Shown in pieces: positions 56,204 to 64,000 of a stretch of 64,000 nt of DNA. Origin of the DNA: Nepenthes gracilis (taxonomy: Eukaryota; Streptophyta; Magnoliopsida; Caryophyllales; Nepenthaceae). The stretch lies in contig BSYO01000010.1 of NCBI GenBank assembly GCA_033239525.1, positions 10,753,379-10,817,378 on the forward strand. The letters run 5' to 3'. The notes beneath the pieces are model-generated. The model did no database searches. It had not been told where the DNA came from and saw only the letters and a list, made by a program, of their open reading frames with translations. Position 1 is the stretch's first letter; each line of letters starts with the position of its first letter. The position numbers were made by a program, and so were the translations under genes.

Positions 56204-57951
56204 ATGGCCTCCGTCGCCAACATTGCCTCCGTCCTGAGAGAAAATGACGCGAAGGTATTGTACGTGAAGTACAATATCCGGCAGGAGATTGCCTTCCGTG
56301 TTCTAGGGAAGGATGACAGAGCTTTCCTGCCTCCTACAGGTTTCGTGACCGTATACGAAGCCCATTTGAGGAGTCGGCTCTGCGTTACAATCCCTGACGA
56401 GTTGATGTCGATTTTTCTGGCGCTTCAGGTCCCCATTGCTCAGTTCCATGCCAACGACATCAGGTATCTGTGCTTCCTCTGCATTTTTCTTCGTCAACAC
56501 TCGAGGTTGTCGACAATGTCGATGGTTAGGGGGCTCTTCAAGTTCAATCAGGAAGCGAAGTGGATTTCTTTATCCCCCCACGACGGTCTCAAGATAAGCA
56601 CCGCCATGGACAACCCCCTGAAGACCTAGAAGAACCGATTCTTCTTTGTTAGTATGGGTGAGTCCTGGCCCTTGCCCAAGGAGTGGGGCCAGTTGCCTGA
56701 GGTGTATACGGGGGTGCCTTCGGAAGTTGAAACGGCATTCCTGCCTTGGCTGGTTAAGCTCATAGAGGATAACCTGGGAGATTTCCGGAGAGACCACTTG
56801 GTCTATCGTGTTGAAGCAAAGAAGGCCAAGTGGGGGCCTCCATCTCCCGTCCGGAAACTGAAAATCTGACTGCCGGAGGTCCTGTAGAGGAAGAAGAGGA
56901 AGAAGGGTTTTATCATTGGTCCTCGCCTATCCGATGCTAGTCCATCCAGTCCAAGGCAAAAAAGGGCGGCTACGGTGGCGCCTTTTTCGTCATCCTCAGG
57001 GCCTAACTATCTCTCTGCCGCCTTCAGGATAGAAGTCGAGCTGGCTCTTGAGGCTTATGAAGCGAGGTTGAGTGCTAGGGTGAGCGGTGGCGTTGTTCTT
57101 GCACAACGCACGCCGTCGGGGTTGACTCAGGATCTATCTATCGAGATGCTTGGGCTGCAGGAGCTGTCCGTTGGATCATCTGCTGTGGGAATGTCGACCG
57201 AGCAGTAAGAGCCGATTTTTGAGCCCCTTACCGTTCCCAAGGAGTCAGCCAAGACGGAGGATACTCCAAAAGATCCAACAGCGGAGTTCTTGGATGAGGT
57301 CGCTGCCAGCCCTATCGACGTGGGTCCCATTCCTTGCTTACCGCCTTTGGCGTCAGACCTGGGTGCCAGGCCAGATAGGCCAACACAAAGAATTTGGGCG
57401 GTATAAATTCTGTTGCCCACCTTATCTTTTGGTTTTCCCTTTCTAAACCTGCCTTTTTTTTGTGTATGTAGGCTGATAAGGTCTCGAATGCAATTGTCAA
57501 AGCGCTTAGCCAGAGAGACATAGTGATCTCCGATAGGGATATGGAGATCACCTGGCTCGATTCTAAGCTGGAGGCTTTGGCGGAGGAGCATCGAGAGGAC
57601 GCGGCTGCCCTGGAGTCTGTCCTGGCAGGCATGGAGGCAGAAAACTTGAGCCTGAAAGTAGAGGTGACTCATCTGAAGGAGGAAAAAAAGCGTGTTAAGG
57701 GACGCCTTGATCAGCTTGCAGGGCAAATGGCTGCCCTGGAGAACGACCTAAGCCTCCGTATTCGTCCCCACGAGGTTGCGGATATGTTGTCACGGTTGTG
57801 GGAAGGGATCAATATTAGCTGGCGTATTGTGCGGTTGGTTGATCCTGACTTCCCTGCGGATCTTATCATTTTATCAAATCGGTCAGCGCAGCGTCGCGAC
57901 AGCCTCGTGGGGGAGCCTCGGGACAGACAGGGGCCACCGCCACCTCCATAG
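56204..57951 (+). pseudogene. Tat-3 antisense extra ORF (aORF), two exons, near intact
   Basis: One frame runs from ATG 56204 to 57400, a GT-AG intron of 71 bp (57401-57471) follows, and the frame resumes at 57472 to the TAG at 57951, about 558 codons. Stops interrupt it at 56627, 56867, 56885 and 57206; the first replaces an expected Trp codon and the last reads TAA where CAA is likely. Exon 1 has the conserved block FLPPTGFVTVYEAHLRSRL, ANDIRYLCFL and NRFFFVSMGESW (the 'putative gypsy type transposon' domain, from memory). Exon 2 is a predicted coiled coil (ITWLDSKLEALAEEHREDAA, LKVEVTHLKEEKKRVK). The function of these antisense ORFs is unknown. Confidence 0.8.
57401..57471 (+). other. Putative intron in the Tat-3 aORF
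   Basis: GTATAAATT at the donor, a T-rich tract and TGTATGTAG at the acceptor join two frames that are otherwise out of register. Confidence 0.65.
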
Positions 57952-58603
57952 CTTTTGTTGATTATATATATTTTTGGTTTAATTATATACTTTACCATTA
58001 AGCAATAATACAAATAGCTTTATGCATGTCACACGTTCTTGTTTTTTACAGCTATTTTTTGTATTTTGCTTCTTTGCTGTTCTTGGCAGCCAACTAGGCA
58101 GGGTTCCTGCAAGTTGGCCACCCGCCTTGTTTTTGGGCGTTAATGGCGTTTTCTAGGCCGTCGCTTGTATTAAATTGGCTTAGTATTTGCCTGTGAGTAA
58201 AGTTTGGTGGCGCTGCCCAGGTGCAGACTTGGGCGGCCCGCTTTGGTGGAGCACTTTGCTCCAATCGACTATCGTTGACTGATCACGCTGTCTCCTTGTG
58301 AAGGAGATTGTCACGTGTGCTGTGATAGCCCCCTAAGATTTTTTTGACTGCTAATGGGCCACTTGGATGACCAAGGTTTAGATATGACCACTCATGGGCC
58401 ACCTGGATGACCAGGGTCTAGATACGAGAGGATAAAGACCCTCCCGACTTAGGGCAGCCTAAATCGTTTTGTACCTGCAACGAAAACCACATACATAAAT
58501 GCATACCACAGAAACGCAACATTCTAAAGGAAACACTTTTTTACTAATTGAATCATGTACACAAATGATCACATACAATTATGTAGAATACCTACCTAGG
58601 TCA

Positions 58604-59750
58604 TTATTGGACGTAGCGTTTGAGGTGGATTGCATTCCACGTTCGTAGGATCAACTTTTCGTCCTGGTTTCCAGAGCTTGTATGCCCGTTTTGTAGGATG
58701 GCGAGAGACTAGAAAAGGCCCTTCCCAATTTGGGGAGAGCTTATTTCGGCCGGCCACCTTTTCTATGGCCTAAATACTCCGTAAGACCAAGTCTCCGACA
58801 TCGAACTGCCGTGCTTTCACCTTCTTATTGTAGAAACGGGCAATTCAATGTTGGTAGGCCGCGGTCCATATTCTAGTGGCATCGTGGGCTTCTTCTAGCA
58901 AGTCTAGGTACTCCCGGATCTTCTAGGAGTTACCCTGTGAGTCAAAAAGATTCCATCCTAAGACTTGGAAGCCCAATTTCGACAGGGATCACCGCTTCAA
59001 TCCCGTAGCATAGGCTGAATGGTGTCTCACGCGTTGGTTCCTTTGGAGTTGTCCGAGTAAGACCAAAGGACTGAGGCGAGCTCATCTACACAGGGGGATG
59101 AGGCGATACTTGGTGAAGCATTTTCCCGAGAATTGAGTCCCATTGTCAGTCACAATGACTTCTGGAATGCCAAATCTACTGATGATATTTTGGCAAATGA
59201 ACTCAAGTGCGTTGTGTTCTGTGATCTTGGCCAGCGGGACGGCCTCGACCAACTTCGTGAAGTAGTCGATGCCTGTTATGATGAACTTTCTTTGTCCATT
59301 TGCAATGAAAAATGGGCCAAGAATGTCGAGCCCCCATTGCGCGAAGGGCCACGGCTCCTGAAGGGATTTCAACTCGGCGGATGGCCGGTGGCGAAGGTTG
59401 CTGTGAAGCTGGCAACTTTCACACCTCTTTTCAAACTCGAGTGTATTCTTTTTCATCGATGGCCAATAGTAGCATTGCTGTTTGATCTTGAAGGCTAGGT
59501 TTTTGCCGCCGACGTATGATCCGCAAATCCCAATATGCACTTTGCTCAAGACGTAGTCTACCTCTTCAGGGGTTAGGCAACGGAGGTACGGAGTCGAGTA
59601 GCCGCGGCGATACAGCCGCCCATCGACTATAGTGCACCAGCTGGCCGTTCTCTTTATCCGCATGGCCTCTTCTGCGTCTTGTGGCAATTTTTTGTCCGTT
59701 AGACACCTCAGGTAGGGTGTCTTCCAGTTTTTCATCCTGGAGATCTGCAT
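58604..59750 (-). pseudogene. Tat-3 integrase
   Basis: 59082-59750 is open: STPYLRCLTPEEVDYVLSKV, the zinc-binding KRCESCQLHSNLRH, the core WGLDILGPFFIANGQRKFII, IDYFTKLVEAVPLAKITEH and EVIVTDNGTQFSGKCF with both catalytic Asp residues. At about 59095 the sequence jumps to [11 protein letters not shown], so roughly 60 residues including the catalytic Glu are deleted. The C-terminus (NKLSPNWEGPFLVS, then AIHLKRYVQ) ends at TAA 58604 in other frames. Confidence 0.9.
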
Positions 59751-59756
59751 TGCCTC

Positions 59757-60759
59757 CTATCCCTCTATATTGGGAGCGTTCATGACCTCATTCATGTTCA
59801 TCGAGTACTGTTCTGGATTGTCGGCCACCACTACTCTTGCCAGCTGATCGGCCTTCCAATTTTCAATTCTAGGAACATGGACCAAGGTTAGATTGTCAAA
59901 GTTATGGGTGGCTTCCCTTGCCCTGGTCAAGTATTTTGCCATGTGTGAATTGTTTGCCTTGAAGTTCCCATTAACCTGGTTGACGATTAGCTCGCAGTCG
60001 TTGTAAACAGCCAGTCGCTTGGTTGAGCACTCTTTTGCTAACCTTAATTTGGCTAGCAGTGCTTCATATTTGGCAACATTGTTGGTGGCAGGGAAGTCGA
60101 GTCTAAGGGAGTATTTCACCTCAAACTCGTCAGGGGTCGTGAGGACCACTCCTGCTCCACTGCCTGTGTCAGTAGATGATTCATCTACGTGGGGTACCCA
60201 TTTTGGAGCCTCCATGCGCTATTCCACGTTCTCTGAGGGCTGCTCTTTGAGAACCGGGGTCATGGTCTCGACAATGAAGTCGGTCAGAGCCTGTGCCTTT
60301 ATAGCTGGCCTGGGACGAAACTCATTGTCAAACTCTCCCAATTCGATAGCCTATTTTATCAACCGTTTGAAAATATTAGATTTCTCGAGTATGCTCTTTA
60401 GAGGCTGGTCGGTAAGAACTATGATGCGGTGTGCCTGAAAGTAGGGCCTTAGTGTAGCGCATCTCTGGGGTGGTCAGTGTTTTGCTCACATTGTAGATCG
60501 GCCGTTGGGTATTAGAGTCCTGACATATGAGGACAGAGCTAAGGGACACCTCTGACACCGCCAAGTAGAAATACAGCTCTTCTCCGACCTTCAGCGGTGT
60601 TAGTAACGACGGGCTAGCCAGGTATTGCTTCAACTCATCGAAGGCCGCTGGCAATCTGGCCGTCCATTGGAATCCGCTTGATTTTGTTCCCCTTAGAGCC
60701 TTTAAGAATGGCTGATACTTGTCACCAAACTTCGCTAAGAAGCGAGACAAGGCTGCCAA
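59757..60759 (-). pseudogene. Tat-3 RNase H region (RT connection plus second RNase H)
   Basis: 60376-60759 reads FQWTARLPAAFDELKQYLAS and LYFYLAVSEVSLSSVLICQD, the first, degenerate RNase H. 59757-60215 reads WVPHVDESSTDTGSGAGVVL, LRLAKECSTKRLAVYNDCEL and HVPRIENWKADQLARV, a second RNase H domain with Asp, Glu and Asp positions. A tandem second RNase H is a known mark of the Tat lineage. Frames differ between the parts. Confidence 0.87.
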
Positions 60760-60767
60760 TCATCCAG

Positions 60768-61866
60768 TCAGTCGTCGGACATCCTTGATGCTTCGTGGGG
60801 AGCCATGTCCACGGGGGCTTTGATTTTCTCTAGGTTTGCCTCGATCCCTCGTTGGAATACGATGAAACACATAAATTTTTTCGATGCTACTCCGAAGACG
60901 CACTTAGTCGGATTCAGCTTCATTTGATACTCATGGAGTACCTCAAACGACTCTACCAAATCGCGGATATGGTCGCCTGTGATTCTACCCTTGACGAGCA
61001 TATCGTCAACAAAGACTTCCATATTACGGCCGATCTGTTTTTTAAATATTTTGTTTACTAGCAGCTGGTAGTGGCTTCTACGTTCTTCAGTCCAAAGGGC
61101 ATCACCTTATAGTAGTAAGTCCCCTGGTCTGTCATGAATGAGGTATGTTCTTCGTCATCTGAACTCATCCAGATCTGGTTATAGCCCGAATAGGCATCCA
61201 TGAAGCTCAACAGTTCATATCCGGACGTCGAGTCTACCAGTAGGTCAATCTTGAGTAAAGGAAAACTGTCCTTTGGGTAGGCTTTATTAACGTCCGTGAA
61301 ATCAACGCACATTCTCCACTTCCCGTTGCTCTTCTTTACAATGACTATGATGGAGAGCCAATTGGGGTATTGGACCTCTCTGATGAATCCGACGTCCAAC
61401 AGTTTCTTTACTTCCTCCCGGATGGTGACCAATTTTTCTACTAAGTGATTTCTCCTCTTCTGCCTGATGAATTTTTGATCTGAGCCGAGGCCCAACTTGT
61501 GGACAATTACCCGATCCGGAATCCAAGGCATGTCAGCGGGAGTCCATGCGGAGATGTCAGCGTTTCGTCGCAGAAATGTGATCAGTTCTTCACGCAGCAC
61601 ATCGGTGAGAGAGCCGTTGATCCGTATGCACTTTTCTGGATCTTCCAGATTCAGTGGGATTAGGTCGGTTGCCTCATTGGACTGCACCTGCTGCAGGGTT
61701 CTTTCATCTCAATGGTCAAGTTCTCCTACCGCTCTGGGGCTGTCGTTACGAGCGATTTGGGACATATAGCATGTCCGTCCAGTGACTTGGTCACCTAACA
61801 CTTCGCTCAACCGTACAGTGTTGGAAATTTCATTTTAAGGTGTGGTATTAAAATGACTTACTTTCT
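60768..61866 (-). pseudogene. Tat-3 reverse transcriptase
   Basis: The protease-RT linker PHLKMKFPTLYG (about 61830) precedes TAFLRRNADIS-like sequence and 61058-61687: FIREVQYPNWLSIIVIVKKS, NGKWRMCVDFTDVNKAYPKD, LLSFMDAYSGYNQIWM and YYYKVMPFGLKNVEA. After a frame break 60768-61022 gives MEVFVDDMLVKG, the polymerase Asp pair, and LNPTKCVFGVASKKF. All polymerase motifs survive; only frameshifts disable it. Confidence 0.92.
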
Positions 61867-62624
61867 TGAAAATTTATACTTTACAACCTCATTAGGCAAT
61901 TCACCAAATCCCCATTCATTATCGAGCCCAAGAGGTAGGCCGATTGCTCACAGAGCCGTGGCCCTGCGTATGGGTTCTCCAGATTTGGAACCCTCGATTT
62001 TGCCCATTGTTTCCAGTAATTCAAGCATGAAATGGAAGGTTTAACATCAATAAATTGAAGGGAGAACAAGTCTTGTGATGGAGAACTTTATTTGTCTTGG
62101 TTTGTGATCAACAGTGGCTTCGATTCGTGCATGGCTCTCCTTCTCCGTTTGTCCTTTCTCCTCCCCTGTTCCCTAACCCTACGGCCATCTTAAATAAAGA
62201 GAGGGCCAATTAGGGTTTGCCCAAAATTCTCATTTGAAAATCGCTCCTTTCCCTCATCACCGATCGCGCCCCGTTCCCTTTTCCTTCTTCCCTCTTCCCT
62301 TTTCCGACTGCTTTCCTCCCTTCCTTTTCTTTCTTTTCCCCTTTTTCTTTTCGTTCCTTTTTCTTTCTTTCTTTTTTTGCCTTTTCTTTTCTCTCCCTTC
62401 CTTCTTCGGCTATCCTCTCCGGATTATTATTATTATTATTATTATTATATAAGTTAACTCTCTAAATTATTCTAAATTTAATTAAGTGTCCCACGATTAT
62501 TTCTAAACCCCATAATCCGAACACTCTGATTTATTGGGCCCACATAATAGTCTAACTATCCAAATTTTAGGTCCACGGGTAATAATTATTGGAATAGATT
62601 TTATAAAATATTCATGGTGTTACA
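61852..62624 (-). mobile_element. Chromo-2 3' LTR
   Basis: On the minus strand it starts TGTAACACCATGAATATT and probably ends GTAAGTCA at 61852, where Tat pol becomes readable. It contains a CT-rich tract (62260-62410) and an (ATT)n run (62424-62447). The right end is firm and the left approximate. Confidence 0.75.
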
Positions 62625-62639
62625 ACCTTCCCCCACTCA
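62625..62639 (-). promoter_or_regulatory. Chromo-2 polypurine tract
   Basis: On the minus strand GAGTGGGGGAAGGT lies directly before the LTR start TGTAACACC. Confidence 0.85.
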
Positions 62640-62667
62640 ATAGATTTTTCATCCTAGAAAACATACC

Positions 62668-64000
62668 TCAATTTTCGAAGAGTGGTGGGTATTTTACACG
62701 CATATCTGCTTCGGTCTCCCATGTTGCATCACCCTCATCTTGATGATTCCAGACGACTTTTATAAATAGTATTATCCTAGACAGTCGAATCTTGTCTTGC
62801 TGGTCTGTGATCTGCACTAGTTCCTCAGTATAAGATAAGTCGTCCTTGATTTGTAAGTGGTCATGCGCAATTATGTGTGACTCATCACGTATATATTTCC
62901 TTAACATGGATACGTGAAACACGTCGTGCACTCCTGCCAAAGACGGTGGTAGGGCCAATCGGTAGGCTACTTTACCAACCCGCTCCAAGATCTTGAATGG
63001 CCCGATGAACCTGGGGTTCAACTTACCGCGTCTTCCAAATCTTACAATGCCTTTAGTAGGCGATACCTTGAGAAATATCGCATCACCAACGTCAAAGCTT
63101 AAGTCTTTGCGTCTAGTATTAGCATAGCTCTTTTGTCGGCTTTGAGCTGTTCGCATCCGTTCTCGAATTAAGTGGACTTTCTCGGTGGTCTCTTGTACAA
63201 GGTCGTGTCCCAAAATCTAGCGGTCTCCTACTTCCTCCCAACTTACTGGTGAATGACACTTCCTCCCATAAATTGCTTCGAAGGGTGCCATCCTGGTACT
63301 AACAAGGAAGCTATTGTTGCATTCAAACTCTGTCAATGAGAGATATGTATCCCAGCTACCTTCTATTTCTAAGATTGAGCTCCTGAGCATGTCCTCCAAT
63401 GTTTGAATAGTTCGCTCCGATTGGCCATCAGTCTGAGGATGGAATGCCGTACTAAACTTCAATCTCGTCCCCAATTCTTGATGCAAGCCCTTCCAAAAAT
63501 GCGAGACAAGTCTTGGGTCTAGATCGGAAATGATACTGGCTGGTACGCCATATAATCTCACAATCTCGTCGATATATAGTCGGGCTAATCTATCGAGTGA
63601 GTACGTCAGTTTCATGGCTATGAAGTGTGTTGACTTAGTTAATCGGTCCACAATAACCCAGATAGCATAATTGCCTTTGCTAGTCCTCAGAAGTCCTACG
63701 ATGAAGTCCATAGAGATGTGCTCCCACTTCCAATTTAGAATTTGTGTTGGTTGAAGCTTCCTGCCGGTCGTTGGTGCTCCGCTTTGACTTGTTAGCAAAT
63801 TAAACATCTGGATACAAACTCTCCAAAATCTCTCTTCATTCCTTCCACTAGAAATTTTTCCTCAGGTCGCGATACATTTTGGTCGTTCCTGGATGCATTG
63901 TATACTTTGAACGGTGTGCTTCCTCCGTGATCTCTTTCTTCAGTTCCGCCACACCCGGCACGCAAATCCTACATTTATATGTGAGCATCCCATCCTTCCT
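62668..64000 (-). pseudogene. Chromo-2 integrase with chromodomain-like tail, N-terminus off the window
   Basis: 63808-64000 has the zinc-binding AHRSKYTMHPGTTKMYRD and CLIC. 63217-63807 has the core: MDFIVGLLRTSKGNYAIWVI, SDLDPRLVSHF and [13 protein letters not shown], so all three catalytic residues are present. 62668-63213 has [32 protein letters not shown] and VVWNHQDEGDATWETEADMR, the chromodomain-like end. One TAG (63214-63216) interrupts the long frame and another frame change occurs near 63800. It is the least decayed integrase of the window. Confidence 0.92.

Larger units (their letters stand above)
54675..61851 (-). mobile_element. Tat-lineage Ty3/gypsy element, 3' two-thirds (Tat-3)
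   Basis: It comprises a 3' LTR 54675-55761, purine tract, antisense aORF 56204-57951 and pol 58604 to about 61850. The reading of pol stops where chromovirus LTR sequence starts (about 61852), so the gag and 5' LTR are expected beyond that insertion, outside the window. It is better preserved than Tat-1 and Tat-2. Confidence 0.85.
61852..64000 (-). mobile_element. Second chromovirus (Chromo-2), 3' end only, inserted in Tat-3 pol
   Basis: It comprises a 3' LTR 61852-62624, purine tract and integrase through the right edge. The integrase is related to that of Chromo-1, but the LTR is unrelated to it. It breaks Tat-3 just upstream of RT, so it is the younger of the two. Confidence 0.87.

Noticed and set aside
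57127..57726. 199-codon ORF on the minus strand
   Set aside because: It runs antisense through the Tat-3 aORF and its intron, has no known motif, and the opposite strand shows conserved aORF blocks.

Overview
This window is nuclear DNA of a flowering plant, probably a eudicot; the species cannot be named from the sequence. The evidence is a gene with GT-AG introns coding for a plant-type mitochondrial enzyme, embedded in plant-specific repeats: Tat-lineage Ty3/gypsy elements with an antisense extra ORF, chromodomain Ty3/gypsy elements (chromoviruses), and a PIF/Harbinger DNA transposon.

The one host gene is on the minus strand. It encodes mitochondrial succinate-semialdehyde dehydrogenase (SSADH, ALDH5F1 family), which oxidises succinic semialdehyde to succinate in the GABA shunt. 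Twelve coding exons are visible, from the start codon at 43611 down to 941. They join in frame with consensus splice sites and no stop, and give the first ~342 residues, including the catalytic Asn, Glu and Cys. The remaining ~185 residues lie beyond the left edge. Two introns are greatly inflated: intron 3 (9512-41252, 31.7 kb) and intron 4 (4494-9462, 5 kb).

Intron 4 holds a 2.1-kb solo LTR (6130-8226). Intron 3, from low to high coordinate, holds: the 3' half of a Tat element (about 9800-15461, LTR resuming at 25115-25486); a chromovirus inserted in that LTR (15462-25109), itself carrying another solo LTR in its gag (21838-24219); a ~130-bp satellite array (25725-27480); a 1.5-kb terminal-inverted-repeat element (29493-30992); a 6.4-kb decayed PIF/Harbinger element (31027-37422); and a three-copy ~350-bp tandem repeat (39590-40560).

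Upstream of the gene, only 296 bp separate the start codon from the 3' LTR of a complete but dead Tat element (43908-52873). After a 1.8-kb spacer a second Tat element starts (54675-61851). It is interrupted by a second chromovirus (61852 to beyond 64000).

All element genes are broken by stops and frameshifts. Many lesions, including lost integrase catalytic residues, are G-to-A or C-to-T changes, as expected from deamination of methylated cytosine. No tRNA, rRNA, CRISPR array, organelle insert or second host gene was recognised.
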